From NCBI GenBank assembly GCA_945831575.1, contig CAMACX010000002.1:1-64000 (forward strand): 64,000 nt of DNA, in the 5' to 3' direction. The notes beneath the pieces are model-generated. The model was not told the origin of the DNA. It did no database searches and was given only the letters and a program-made list of their open reading frames with translations. The stretch's first letter is position 1; each line of letters starts with the position of its first letter. Source of the DNA: an uncultured Mediterranea sp. GTDB taxonomy: Bacteria > Bacteroidota > Bacteroidia > Bacteroidales > Bacteroidaceae. Positions 16,360-25,198 of the stretch are shown piece after piece. Made by a program: the position numbers and the translations under genes.

Positions 16360-19002
16360 TTAGAACTCCTGTCCAAGGATGAAATGGAACTGGCTGCCGC
16401 TGTAGGCTGAGCTACCGCGGATCTTGTCGAATCCGTAGGCCCAGTCGATACCCATCATACCAATCATGGGCAGGAAGATACGCACACCCACACCGGCCGA
16501 ACGCTTCAACTCAAAGGGGTTGAAGTTGCCCACCTCTTGCCAGGCATTACCGGCCTCGACGAAGGTGAGACCGTAGATGGTGGTGCTGGTCTCAAGCATC
16601 AAGGGGTAGCGGAGCTCCAGTCCCATGCGGGTGTAGGCGTAGCCCTCGTTGCCGTAGGAGGCGATGGAGCCGTTCTCGTAACCGCGCAGGGCGATGGTCT
16701 CGGTGGCGTAGCTGGAGTAGCCCGTCATACCGTCACCACCCACTTCGAAGGTCTCGAAGGGCGACTTCTTGTACTTGTTGTAGTGGCCCAGCAGACCAAA
16801 CTCCATGCGACCCATCAACACGGGAGTGTGCTTGACGGTCATGGGGTCCATCAAGGGGATGTAAATCTTGGATTTGAACTTCCACTTGTGGTACTCAATC
16901 CACTTGTGCATCTGGTTGATGTCGTCCTGGTTGTTGGTGTTGTACTTGCTGTAGTCCTTGCCGTCAAAGAGCGAGTAGGGCGGTGTGAACTGTGCGGAGA
17001 GTGAGAACTCCGAACCCTGACGCGGGTAGATGGGGTTATCTACCGAACTGCGGCTCAGCGTGAGGTTGATGCTCAAGTTGTTGCACTTGCCATTGGTCAC
17101 GAGGAAGTACTGCCAGTCGCGCAGGATGTAGCGTTGGTAGGCCAGCTCGGCGGTAATCTGGAAGTAGTCATCAGGCCAACGCAGACGCTTACCGAACATC
17201 ACTGACACACCGTACATCTGGATGCTCTTGTCGGGGTCGTAGTAGTTCTCGTAGCTGTTGTAGTTGCCGTAGTTGTACATGCCGTAGCCGTACATGCCAC
17301 TATAATAGCTGTTGTAGTAGTTGTTGTAGTAGGCGCTGTTGTAGTAGTTGCTGCTGATGTCGGTCTGGCGTGAGTAGAAGGCCGATACGCTGAAGGCGTT
17401 GGGGCGCTTGCCGCCAAACCAGGGGTCGTAGAACGAGATGCTGTACTGCTGGTAGTACTTGGCGTTGGTCTGGCCGCTCAGCGTGAGGGTCTGTCCGTCG
17501 CCCTGCGGCAAGATACCACGGTAGTTCTCGCCCGGGTGGAGCAGGTTGGCGAGGGAGAAGTTAGTGAACTTCAGGCTCAGCTTACCAATCACACCTGTCT
17601 GTCCCCAACCGGCTGAGAACTCCACCTGGTCGTTGGCTTTAGATACGAGGGGGAAGCCGATATCCACTGTGCCATCCTCGGGACGGGGCTGGATGTCGGG
17701 CTGCAGCTGCTCGGGGTCGAAGTGGCCCATCTGCTGGATCTCGCGGAGAGAACGCATCAGGTCTTCACGGCTGAAGAGCTCACCCGGACGGGTACGCAGC
17801 TCGCGGCGGACCACATTCTCGTAGAGCCGGTCGTTACCGCTGATGGTCACTTTGTTGATGGTGGCCTGTGTACCTTCGTAGATGCGCATCTCCAGGTCAA
17901 TGGAGTCGCCTACGATGTTGACCTCCACGGGGTCGAGGCTATAGAAGAGGTAACCGTTGTTGTAGTAGAGGTTACCGATGGCATCATCGTCGGTGGTGGT
18001 GCGCTCCTCCAGGAGCTTCTGGTTATAGACATCACCCTTCTTCATCTGCAGCATGTAGTTGAGCTGCTCTGAGGGATAGAGCGTGTTGCCCACCCAGGTG
18101 ACGTTGCGCAGGTAGTACTTCTGTCCCTCCTCGATGCGCATGAAGATATCTACCGTGCGGTCGTCGTAGGGGGTGATGCTGTCGGTGACAATCATGGCGT
18201 CACGGTAACCCAGCTCGTTGTACTTGTCGATGATGAGCTGCTTGTCGGCCTCGAAGTTCTCCTCCACGAACTTCTTCGTGCGGAACATGTTCTTGAACTT
18301 GTTCTTCTCGTTGGTCTTCTTCATCACCCGCTTCAGCTTCTTTGCTTTGAGGGCCTCGTTGCCCACGATGGTAATCTGGTGTACCTTGACCTTCTCCTTC
18401 TTGTCAATCTGTACATCGACGATGACCTGGTTCTTGTTTTGCGGGTCATCGCGTTGGGAGATGATGACTTCGGCGTTCTTGAAGCCTTTGTCATCGAAGT
18501 AGCGCTTGGCCAGGGTCTTGGCACGGTCGGTGATGTTGGGGGTAATCTGTCCGCCCTTGATCATGCCAATCTTGCTCTCCAGGTCTTCGCGCTCCGACTT
18601 CTTCACGCCGTGGTAGATGATGTCGGACACACGCGGACGCATGGTGAGGTGTATGGTGAGCCAGATCTTGTCATCCTCTATCTTGTCGGCTGTAATCTGT
18701 ACGTCGGAGAAGAGACCGTGGCGCCAGTAGCGCTTCACGGCTTGGGTAATCTCATCGCCCGGGACGGAGATGACCTGTTTCTTCACCAGTCCAGAGAGGC
18801 CAATGATGACGTAGTCCTCATAGTTGTCTGCGCCTTCCACCTTGATGTCGGCTATCTCATATTTCTTCGGGGTGCCCGAGTAGAGGATTACCGGCTTCTC
18901 CTCCCCGGCAGCGGGCAGGTCTTGTGCCGAGGCCGGGAGGCTGATGAGCAGGAGGCAGCCCAAGGCTGCGATGAGGGTGAGCATACGGTGTTGCATCTTC
19001 AT
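16360..19002 (-). CDS. bamA: Outer membrane protein assembly factor BamA
   Basis: This is the central barrel of the BAM complex that inserts outer-membrane proteins. The 880-residue protein has a signal peptide ending in SLPASAQ, five POTRA repeats (about 45-460) and a 16-strand C-terminal barrel of the Omp85/BamA type. It ends QFHFILGQEF with the terminal aromatic residue expected for barrel insertion. An unusual stretch at about 551-591 is almost entirely Tyr, Asn, Ser and Gly with one Asp/Pro cluster, consistent with an extended surface loop. It lies between uppS and two Skp-like genes, an OM biogenesis cluster. Confidence 0.95.
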   Translation of the reverse strand: MKMQHRMLTLIAALGCLLLISLPASAQDLPAAGEEKPVILYSGTPKKYEIADIKVEGADNYEDYVIIGLSGLVKKQVISVPGDEITQAVKRYWRHGLFSDVQITADKIEDDKIWLTIHLTMRPRVSDIIYHGVKKSEREDLESKIGMIKGGQITPNITDRAKTLAKRYFDDKGFKNAEVIISQRDDPQNKNQVIVDVQIDKKEKVKVHQITIVGNEALKAKKLKRVMKKTNEKNKFKNMFRTKKFVEENFEADKQLIIDKYNELGYRDAMIVTDSITPYDDRTVDIFMRIEEGQKYYLRNVTWVGNTLYPSEQLNYMLQMKKGDVYNQKLLEERTTTDDDAIGNLYYNNGYLFYSLDPVEVNIVGDSIDLEMRIYEGTQATINKVTISGNDRLYENVVRRELRTRPGELFSREDLMRSLREIQQMGHFDPEQLQPDIQPRPEDGTVDIGFPLVSKANDQVEFSAGWGQTGVIGKLSLKFTNFSLANLLHPGENYRGILPQGDGQTLTLSGQTNAKYYQQYSISFYDPWFGGKRPNAFSVSAFYSRQTDISSNYYNSAYYNNYYNSYYSGMYGYGMYNYGNYNSYENYYDPDKSIQMYGVSVMFGKRLRWPDDYFQITAELAYQRYILRDWQYFLVTNGKCNNLSINLTLSRSSVDNPIYPRQGSEFSLSAQFTPPYSLFDGKDYSKYNTNNQDDINQMHKWIEYHKWKFKSKIYIPLMDPMTVKHTPVLMGRMEFGLLGHYNKYKKSPFETFEVGGDGMTGYSSYATETIALRGYENGSIASYGNEGYAYTRMGLELRYPLMLETSTTIYGLTFVEAGNAWQEVGNFNPFELKRSAGVGVRIFLPMIGMMGIDWAYGFDKIRGSSAYSGSQFHFILGQEF

Positions 19003-19054
19003 ATAGTGGAGTTTCTTATTGTAGGGTTTCTTATGAAAGATTACTTATGTGAGG

Positions 19055-19789
19055 TTAGACAATCTGTTCGCTGGTCTTGCCGAAGCGCCGTTCGCGCCGC
19101 TGGTAGTCGCAGATGGCACGGCATAGCTCCTCTTCGCGGAAGTCAGGCCAGAAGGTGTCGCAGAAGTAGAGTTCGGCATAGGCCGCTTGCCAGAGTAGGT
19201 AGTTGCTGAGTCGCAGCTCGCCGCCGGTGCGTATCAGCAGGTCGGGGTCGGGCATGAAGGAGGTGTTGAGATGGCGTGCAATCAGGGCATCGTCAATCTC
19301 CTCTGGCTTCAGCTGGCCTTGAGCCACCTTGGTGGCAATCTGCCGTGTGGCCTCGGTCAGTTCCCAACGCGAGGAGTAGCTCAGGGCAAGCACGAGGCAC
19401 ATGCCGCTGTTGGCTGAGGTGCGCTCGATGCATTGGTTGAGCCGTTGCTGCACTTTGTCAGGCAGCTTGGCGATGTCGCCTATGACGCGGAAGCTGATGT
19501 TGTTCTTCATGAAGGTCTCCTCTTCGATGGAGTCAAACAGGAGGGTCATGAGGGCGGTCACCTCCTCGGCGGGGCGGTTCCAGTTCTCTGTCGAGAAGGT
19601 GTAAAGGGTGAGGTAGCCGATGCCGAGGCGTGCAGCCTCTTCGGCGATGATGTGGACGGTCTCTGCCCCGGCCTGATGGCCGAAGCAGCGCTCCATACCT
19701 TGCTGTTTGGCCCAGCGTCCATTGCCATCCATGATGATGGCCACGTGCCGGGGAATGCGATGATGGTCTATTTGGTCTCTGTAACTCAT
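19055..19789 (-). CDS. uppS: Isoprenyl transferase (undecaprenyl diphosphate synthase)
   Basis: It adds isopentenyl units in cis to farnesyl-PP to make the C55 carrier lipid for peptidoglycan and surface glycans. The 244-residue protein has the signature [14 protein letters not shown] near the N-terminus (catalytic Asp in MDGNGRW), [13 protein letters not shown], and the C-terminal [20 protein letters not shown] region. The length fits the family. It starts 11 bp after the DUF6242 stop and is followed by bamA 52 bp on. Confidence 0.95.
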   Translation of the reverse strand: MSYRDQIDHHRIPRHVAIIMDGNGRWAKQQGMERCFGHQAGAETVHIIAEEAARLGIGYLTLYTFSTENWNRPAEEVTALMTLLFDSIEEETFMKNNISFRVIGDIAKLPDKVQQRLNQCIERTSANSGMCLVLALSYSSRWELTEATRQIATKVAQGQLKPEEIDDALIARHLNTSFMPDPDLLIRTGGELRLSNYLLWQAAYAELYFCDTFWPDFREEELCRAICDYQRRERRFGKTSEQIV

Positions 19790-19800
19790 GCTGACGGGAT

Positions 19801-21156
19801 TTAGTGTGTTGAGACGAATCCTAAACGGTTGAGGCGACCGCGCCAGACGGTGCAGGTGGTGCCTTGTGCGGTAATGGCCCAGAGGTAGTCGCGCTTCTCG
19901 TCGGCCTTGACCGTGGGGTCGCTCAGGAGGGTATAGGGAGCTTGGCCGGCCAGCTCGTCGGGCAAGCGGAATTTCTCGTCACTCTCCTCCCATACGATGC
20001 CTGTCTGTGAGGTGTAGAGGGTGGTGAGGTCGCCACCGGTGCAGCTGTAGAGCCCGGCGTAATGGGTCAGGAAGGGATGCGTATAGGGGGGCAGGCCGCT
20101 GTCTGAGTTGTTGGAGAGTGCGGCCCAGTCGTCTGCCGAGAGGGAGAACCAGGGGGTGAGGCAGGTAGGCTCCTCTTCGGTGGTGCGGCCTACGACCAGT
20201 ACCTTGCCCACGCCATTGGCGGTGGTGGTCGCCGTGAAGGAGAGGTCGCGGGTGGGGAAGTCGTCTGTCACCGCCTCGCCCACCATCCATTGCATGCCGT
20301 CGGTAGTCGTTACGAAATGCCTTTCACCGCTGTCAGCCGTGCGGATGGCTACGAGGGTCTCGTCCATATAGGTTACGTCGTTGGCGGGGAAGGTGGCCAC
20401 GAGTGTCTCAATGCCTCCGCTCAGCGCTTCGTCAAGACTCCAGTTGCTGCCCTCTTCTGAACGGTACACGTTGCCATCGGTGGTAGCCACGTAGAGCAGG
20501 GAGTGGAACTCTTGCATCGTGCTGAGTTGTGCGCTCTGTGGAAGGCCCTCCAGGGAAGAGGCGTTCCAGCCTTGGCTCAAGGGAGCTGCGGGGTGGCGGT
20601 AGAGCTCTCCTGCCGAGGTGTAGAGCAGGAGCTCGTCGCCGAAGAGGATGCTCTTCAGCTCATCGGCAGGTGTGGCGAGTGTCAGCGGGTCGTTGTCGCT
20701 CAGCCGGCTCCAGCTCATGCTGTCAGGATCTTGCAGGTGAACGCGGATCTGTAGGGTATAGATGTAGCTGGTGCCATCGGCAGCGTGTGAGTTCAGCTTG
20801 ATGCCGTCACTGCCCTGGGCGTTGATGGCCGGGCGCAGGTCGAGTGAGTCGGTGGTGCTCAGCAAGGTGTCCTGTGGAACTCCACTCGTCACCCAGCCTG
20901 TGCTGCTCAAGGTGTCGATAAGGATGCGGTCGAGGATGGTATCGGCCCCCATGGGGAGCGAATCCTTGTTGTAGATCAGTCGCTGTACCTGGTCGATGGT
21001 GAACTTATAGTGTCTCCCATGGATGGTGTCCAAGCCGAAGGCACGGATGGATGCATCCGAGCTGTAGGCATAGGTCTCCTCATCGTCCATACAGGCGCTG
21101 ATACCCACCGACAGGCAGATAAAACTCACAATAACGGATAAAAACTTTTGTCTCAT
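19801..21156 (-). CDS. DUF6242-type lipoprotein, beta-propeller-like
   Basis: I place this 451-residue protein in the DUF6242 group by its N-terminal layout ([16 protein letters not shown], then [13 protein letters not shown]); confidence in the family name is moderate. A lipoprotein signal ends in GISAC (Cys22), followed by MDDEE, an acidic stretch of the type that directs Bacteroides lipoproteins to the cell surface. The rest has repeated '[16 protein letters not shown]'-like segments, typical of beta-propeller repeats. The function is unknown. It sits between ribD and uppS, 11 bp before uppS, so it is probably co-transcribed with the envelope genes. Confidence 0.7.
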   Translation of the reverse strand: MRQKFLSVIVSFICLSVGISACMDDEETYAYSSDASIRAFGLDTIHGRHYKFTIDQVQRLIYNKDSLPMGADTILDRILIDTLSSTGWVTSGVPQDTLLSTTDSLDLRPAINAQGSDGIKLNSHAADGTSYIYTLQIRVHLQDPDSMSWSRLSDNDPLTLATPADELKSILFGDELLLYTSAGELYRHPAAPLSQGWNASSLEGLPQSAQLSTMQEFHSLLYVATTDGNVYRSEEGSNWSLDEALSGGIETLVATFPANDVTYMDETLVAIRTADSGERHFVTTTDGMQWMVGEAVTDDFPTRDLSFTATTTANGVGKVLVVGRTTEEEPTCLTPWFSLSADDWAALSNNSDSGLPPYTHPFLTHYAGLYSCTGGDLTTLYTSQTGIVWEESDEKFRLPDELAGQAPYTLLSDPTVKADEKRDYLWAITAQGTTCTVWRGRLNRLGFVSTH

Positions 21157-21296
21157 TTCTATGTGGCAGTTTATTTACAAGTTGCAAAAATAGGAACAAT
21201 TTTTTCTATAATCCTCATTCAAAAGAAGATTTATATAAAATTATAGATAAATGCCCCGATTTTCCCGACTTTATCACTTTTCGCAGCGATGAATAA

Positions 21297-22376
21297 TCAC
21301 TTTCTGTAGTGACGGATAAGGTGTCCGAAATGCTGCTCGGTTTCAACAGATTTATACTCTTTTAAGCTCGGAGCGGCCACTCCCTGACCGATGATGAGGG
21401 GGGCTTCTTCTACCCATGCCTCGTCCCAGAGGCCCAGGTCGATGAAGCTTTGCAGGGTGTAGCGGCCCCCTTCTACAAGGAGTGACTGCAACCCTTCGCG
21501 GTGGAGCAGGGTGGCTATCTGGGGTGGCAGCGGGGCGCTGAAGTCGAGGGTGTGGCATTCCACTGGATATTGCGCTTTGTCCGGTGTGTCCTGTGCCGTG
21601 GCGGTGGCAGGCCAATCGCTTCGCTCAGTCAACACCAGGGTACGCTGCCGACCATCGAAGAGGTGAAGCTGCGGTGGGAGGGTGCCTCGACGGTCAATGA
21701 CCAGACGCACGGGCTGCGGACCGCTCCATTGACGCACGTTGAGCGAGGGGTTGTCGAGCAGCGCGGTGCGGCTCCCCACGAGGATGGCGCTGTGCTCTGC
21801 CCTCAGGCGATGGACGCGCATCAGGGTGAGGGGCGAGGAGAGGTGGAGAGGTTCCCCTGCTGTGCGAAGGCGGTCGATAAAGCCGTCGCTGCTCTGGGCC
21901 CACTTCAGGGTAATGTAGGGGCGCTGCTGCAGATGATAGGTGAGAAAGCGACCAATCAACGCCTTGCACTCCTCCTCCAGCAAGCCCGTGGTCACCTCCA
22001 CGCCAGCTGCCCGCAGTTTCTCAATCCCTCGGCCAGCCACCTTGATGAAGGGGTCGAGGCATCCCACCACCACGCGCGGTATCTGCTTCTCGATGATCAG
22101 GTCGGCGCAGGGTGGGGTCTTGCCGTAGTGCGAACAGGGTTCGAGGCTCACGTACAGCGTAGCCGAACGGAGCAAAAGGGTCTCGCGCACCGAGCGTATG
22201 GCGTTCACCTCGGCGTGGGCCTCTCCGCACCGGGCGTGGTAGCCCTCACCGATAATCCGTCCGTTGCATACCAGCACAGCCCCCACCAGAGGGTTGGGGG
22301 CAGCATAGCAGCAACCGTTTTGCGCCAGCTCAATGCATCGGCGCATGTATTTTTCTTCTATTTCCATCATCATCAA
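21297..22376 (-). CDS. ribD: Bifunctional riboflavin biosynthesis deaminase/reductase
   Basis: It performs two steps of riboflavin synthesis: deamination of the diaminopyrimidine, then reduction of the ribosyl side chain. The 359-residue length is normal. The N-terminal deaminase has the zinc site His54-Ala-Glu56 (HAEVNAIRS) and Cys81/Cys90 (PCSHYGKTPPC). The C-terminal reductase domain (about 150-359) includes ITLKWAQSSDGFI and LLVEGGRYTLQSFID. Four consecutive Met codons leave the exact start open. It diverges from prmC with a 101-bp gap. Confidence 0.93.
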   Translation of the reverse strand: MMMMEIEEKYMRRCIELAQNGCCYAAPNPLVGAVLVCNGRIIGEGYHARCGEAHAEVNAIRSVRETLLLRSATLYVSLEPCSHYGKTPPCADLIIEKQIPRVVVGCLDPFIKVAGRGIEKLRAAGVEVTTGLLEEECKALIGRFLTYHLQQRPYITLKWAQSSDGFIDRLRTAGEPLHLSSPLTLMRVHRLRAEHSAILVGSRTALLDNPSLNVRQWSGPQPVRLVIDRRGTLPPQLHLFDGRQRTLVLTERSDWPATATAQDTPDKAQYPVECHTLDFSAPLPPQIATLLHREGLQSLLVEGGRYTLQSFIDLGLWDEAWVEEAPLIIGQGVAAPSLKEYKSVETEQHFGHLIRHYRK

Positions 22377-22391
22377 TTCAAAAATAAACGC

Positions 22392-22399
22392 TATTTTTG
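22392..22399 (+). promoter_or_regulatory. Putative -7 element for prmC
   Basis: TATTTTTG matches TAnnTTTG and points toward prmC, 79 bp upstream of its start. No clean TTTG lies 19-21 bp before it, so support is limited. Confidence 0.35.
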
Positions 22400-22441
22400 C
22401 AGTCGGTATGTGGGGTGCGAGGCTGCGCCTCCTTATACCTT

Positions 22442-22476
22442 ATTATATTATATACGTAATTATATTATATACGTAA
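22442..22476 (+). repeat. Tandem duplication of 17 bp directly before the prmC start
   Basis: The unit TTATATTATATACGTAA is repeated perfectly twice (22443-22459 and 22460-22476) and ends one base before the ATG at 22478. The leader is therefore AT-rich and unstructured apart from TACGTA, as expected for Bacteroidetes translation. Confidence 0.85.
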
Positions 22477-22477
22477 T

Positions 22478-23338
22478 ATGAATCCATTGGCTCAATCCAT
22501 CACGGCCCGGCTTCAGGCCTGCTATCCGCAGCGCGAGGCGAGGGCGTTGGCACGAATCCTCTGTTGCGAGGTCCTCGGGCAAAGCGATGTCGATTTTTTC
22601 GTCGGCAAAGATACGGTTTTATCCGAAAACGAGCGAAAAAAATTGGAAGACATTATGCAACGTTTGCTTCATTTTGAGCCCATCCAGTACATTCAGGGCG
22701 AAGCACCCTTCATGGGAGAGCGTTTCAGGGTGACTCCCGACGTGCTGATTCCCCGTCCCGAGACGGCTGAACTGGTGCAGCTGGTGGTGGATGAGCTGCA
22801 GGGGATGGAGCGTGGTGAGGCCCCTTTGCGGTTGCTTGACATCGGTACAGGGAGTGGCTGCATAGCGGTCATGCTGGCTCGTCTGCTCCCTAGGGCGGTG
22901 GTGGAGGCGTGGGACGTCTCGGCTGAGGCACTGGCTGTGGCTTTCGACAACGCTTCGCGCATGGGGTGCAGGGTGGACTTCAAGGAGCGTGATGTCTTGA
23001 CCTATACTCCTTCCCCCGGGGAGATGGGCCGTTATGCGGCTGTGGTGAGCAATCCGCCCTACATCTGCCGCCACGAGGCACAGCAGATGGAGCGCAACGT
23101 GCTGGATTGGGAGCCCGAGCTGGCCCTCTTTGTGCCCGATGACGACCCCTTGCGCTTCTACCGCCGTATTGCCATGCTGAGCAGAGGGTTGCTCCGTCAA
23201 GGAGGTGGTCTCTACTTTGAGATCAATCGTGCCTATGGCAGCGAAGTGACGGAGCTGCTGAGGAGTCTGGAGTATCGCGATGTAAACTTGCTGCATGACC
23301 TACAAGGCAATCCACGCATGGTGAAAGGCGTTGTTTAG
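22478..23338 (+). CDS. prmC: Peptide chain release factor N5-glutamine methyltransferase
   Basis: It methylates the GGQ glutamine of release factors RF1/RF2 with SAM. The 286-residue protein has the SAM motif DIGTGSG at 121-127 and the catalytic NPPY at 192-195. The N-terminal helical domain (1-80) is present. The start at 22478 follows the 17-bp duplication directly. Its TAG stop is part of an octamer array that runs to the ATG of recX, so prmC and recX are almost certainly co-transcribed. Confidence 0.93.
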   Translation: MNPLAQSITARLQACYPQREARALARILCCEVLGQSDVDFFVGKDTVLSENERKKLEDIMQRLLHFEPIQYIQGEAPFMGERFRVTPDVLIPRPETAELVQLVVDELQGMERGEAPLRLLDIGTGSGCIAVMLARLLPRAVVEAWDVSAEALAVAFDNASRMGCRVDFKERDVLTYTPSPGEMGRYAAVVSNPPYICRHEAQQMERNVLDWEPELALFVPDDDPLRFYRRIAMLSRGLLRQGGGLYFEINRAYGSEVTELLRSLEYRDVNLLHDLQGNPRMVKGVV

Positions 23339-23386
23339 TTTTTGAGTTTTTAAGTTTTTGAGTTATTTAGTTATCTAGTTATTATG
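23331..23386 (+). repeat. Array of seven degenerate octamers linking prmC stop to recX start
   Basis: Read in steps of 8 from 23331: TTGTTTAG, TTTTTGAG, TTTTTAAG, TTTTTGAG, TTATTTAG, TTATCTAG, TTATTATG. The first unit contains the prmC stop TAG, the last ends with the recX ATG. The array is exactly in phase with both codons. Confidence 0.8.
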
Positions 23387-23863
23387 GATGAGATGGGTGC
23401 CCTGGAGGCTTATGGACGGCTCACGGCCTTTTGTGCGGCGGGAGAGCATTGCCTCTCGGAGGTGAAGGAGCGGTTGCGCCGGTGGAATGTGGCGGCTGAT
23501 GAGGCCGAGGCACTGGTGCAGAGGCTGTTGGACGAAGACTATGTCAATGAGGAGCGCTACTGCCGCGCCTTTATTAATGACAAGGTGCGCTTTGCCCGTT
23601 GGGGCCGTGTGAAAATTGCCCAGGCCTTGCGGCTGAAGCAGATTTCCCCGTCGCTCTTCTACCCTTTGCTCGACGATATCGACGAAGAGGAGTACCTTGG
23701 GCAGCTCCGAAGGCTTCTTGAAGCCAAGCAACGTGAAGTCCGCGGTCGCAACGCCTACGAGCGCAAGGCCAAACTGTACCGTTTTGCCCTCGGAAGGGGG
23801 TATGAGATGGAGGAGATACGCCGTTTTATACCCAATTTTGAGGAAAATGAACCAGAAGAGTGA
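23384..23863 (+). CDS. recX: Regulatory protein RecX
   Basis: It modulates RecA filament activity. The 159-residue protein has three-helix repeats typical of RecX: EVKERLRRWNV followed by VQRLLDEDYVNEERYCRAFI and RWGRVKIAQALRLKQIS. The ATG at 23384 is followed by a second Met four codons on (MDEM); either could initiate. It sits behind prmC, while recA is not in this window. The C-terminus NEPEE is acidic and ends 81 bp before pyrE. Confidence 0.88.
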   Translation: MDEMGALEAYGRLTAFCAAGEHCLSEVKERLRRWNVAADEAEALVQRLLDEDYVNEERYCRAFINDKVRFARWGRVKIAQALRLKQISPSLFYPLLDDIDEEEYLGQLRRLLEAKQREVRGRNAYERKAKLYRFALGRGYEMEEIRRFIPNFEENEPEE

Positions 23864-23944
23864 AATTTCCTCCCATTCTCTTTTCTCAATTCAAACGCTT
23901 TCGTTACTTTTGCAACAAATTTATCAAATACTGTTGGTTTTGCT

Positions 23945-24583
23945 ATGAAAACTTTAGAAAGATTGTTTGCAGAGAAGTTGCTGAAGATAAAGGCAATCAA
24001 GATTCAACCCGCCAATCCCTTCACGTGGGCCTCTGGCTGGAAGTCACCGTTTTACTGTGATAACCGTAAGACGTTGTCCTACCCTTCTCTGCGTAGTTTT
24101 GTGAAGACGGAGATTACCCGTCTGATTCTCGAACGCTATGGCCAGGTGGATGCCATTGCCGGTGTTGCTACAGGAGCTATCCCTCAAGGCGCACTTGTGG
24201 CCGATGCGCTCAACCTGCCCTTTGTCTATGTGCGTTCTACCCCGAAGGACCATGGACTGGAGAACCTGATTGAAGGCGAACTCCGTCCCGGCATGAAGGT
24301 GGTGGTCGTGGAAGATCTGATCTCAACCGGTGGCAGCAGCCTGAAGGCCGTGGAGGCTATCCGTCGCGATGGATGCGAGGTCATCGGCATGGTAGCTGCC
24401 TATACCTACGGATTCCCCGTGGCTGAGAAGGCATTCAAGGAGGCCAAGGTACCTCTGGTAACGCTGACCAACTACGAGGCTGTGATGGAGGTAGCCCTTC
24501 GCACAGGTTATATTGAAGAGGCTGATATCGAAACCCTGAACGAGTGGCGCAAGGATCCCGCTCATTGGGGCGATGTGAAATAA
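23945..24583 (+). CDS. pyrE: Orotate phosphoribosyltransferase
   Basis: It joins orotate and PRPP to give OMP in pyrimidine synthesis. The 212-residue protein carries the PRPP-binding loop VVVVEDLISTGGSS (about 119-132) and the N-terminal PFTWASGWKSPFYCDNRK substrate loop. A TACTTTTG element at 23905-23912 lies 33 bp upstream and could give it an independent promoter. A strong terminator follows at 24625-24687. Confidence 0.95.
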   Translation: MKTLERLFAEKLLKIKAIKIQPANPFTWASGWKSPFYCDNRKTLSYPSLRSFVKTEITRLILERYGQVDAIAGVATGAIPQGALVADALNLPFVYVRSTPKDHGLENLIEGELRPGMKVVVVEDLISTGGSSLKAVEAIRRDGCEVIGMVAAYTYGFPVAEKAFKEAKVPLVTLTNYEAVMEVALRTGYIEEADIETLNEWRKDPAHWGDVK

Positions 24584-24624
24584 GCCGCTTCCTGAGGTTT
24601 GCTCTCTTTAACTATAGTATAGGT

Positions 24625-24687
24625 CGATGAAAGAACCGTTTGGATGCCCCCGCGGGTGTCCGAACTGTTCTTTTCATCGTTTTTTTT
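24625..24687 (+). terminator. Rho-independent terminator after pyrE
   Basis: CGATGAAAGAAC pairs with GTTCTTTTCATCG (one bulge) and the stem continues through ccGTTtgGA / TCcgAAC and CCC..GGG. It is followed directly by eight T residues (24680-24687). Confidence 0.92.
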
Positions 24688-24707
24688 AATCAAGAACAAG
24701 AACTGTC

Positions 24708-25121
24708 ATGACGAAATTTGAAAGCCAAGTTAAGCATATCCAGGCTCCGCAAGAGGCCGTATATACCAAACTCTCTGACTTGAATAACTTGCAGCAGCTG
24801 ATGGACCTTGTGCCCCCCGGCAAGCTGGACATGATCAAGTCATTTGATTCCGACTCCATCACGGTGAATGCCCCGGGTGTGGGAGAGGTCAAGATGGTGG
24901 TTGTGGAGCGTACGCCATCAAGCTGTATCAAGTTTGCTTCCGAAAAGTCACCCATGCCCTTCAACCTCTGGATTCAGATGTTGCCCGTAGGCGAAGCAGA
25001 AAGCAAAGTGAAGGTGACCATTGGCGTAGAGCTGAACCCCTTCCTCAAGGCGATGGTGCAGAAGCCCTTGAATGATGCCGTAGAGAAGATGGCCAACGCC
25101 TTGACGCTTATTAGGTATTAG
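24708..25121 (+). CDS. SRPBCC (START-like) family protein
   Basis: This 137-residue protein has the helix-grip lipid/ligand-binding fold pattern of the SRPBCC superfamily: an N-terminal FESQVKHIQAPQEAVYTKLSD strand-helix, a central 'VNAPGVGEVKMVVVERTPS' sheet, and a long C-terminal amphipathic helix (LNPFLKAMVQKPLNDAVEKMANAL). The ligand and role are unknown. It has no signal peptide. It starts after the pyrE terminator, so it begins its own unit. Its TAG stop overlaps the first base of a heptamer repeat array before argH. Confidence 0.75.
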   Translation: MTKFESQVKHIQAPQEAVYTKLSDLNNLQQLMDLVPPGKLDMIKSFDSDSITVNAPGVGEVKMVVVERTPSSCIKFASEKSPMPFNLWIQMLPVGEAESKVKVTIGVELNPFLKAMVQKPLNDAVEKMANALTLIRY

Positions 25122-25175
25122 CTACGAGCTACAAGCTACAAGTGGGGAAACTAATCACTAATCATTAATCACTAA
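25119..25175 (+). repeat. Two heptamer repeat arrays before argH
   Basis: The first array is GCTACGA GCTACAA GCTACAA (25121-25141), beginning inside the stop codon of the SRPBCC gene. The second is TAATCACTAATCATTAATCACTAA (25152-25175) and is followed by more ATCACTAATCATTA to 25195. The 24-mer at 25152-25175 recurs exactly, in inverse orientation, at 54619-54642, and 16 bp of the first array recur at 54804-54819. Confidence 0.85.
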
Positions 25176-25198
25176 ACACTAATCACTAATCATTATCC

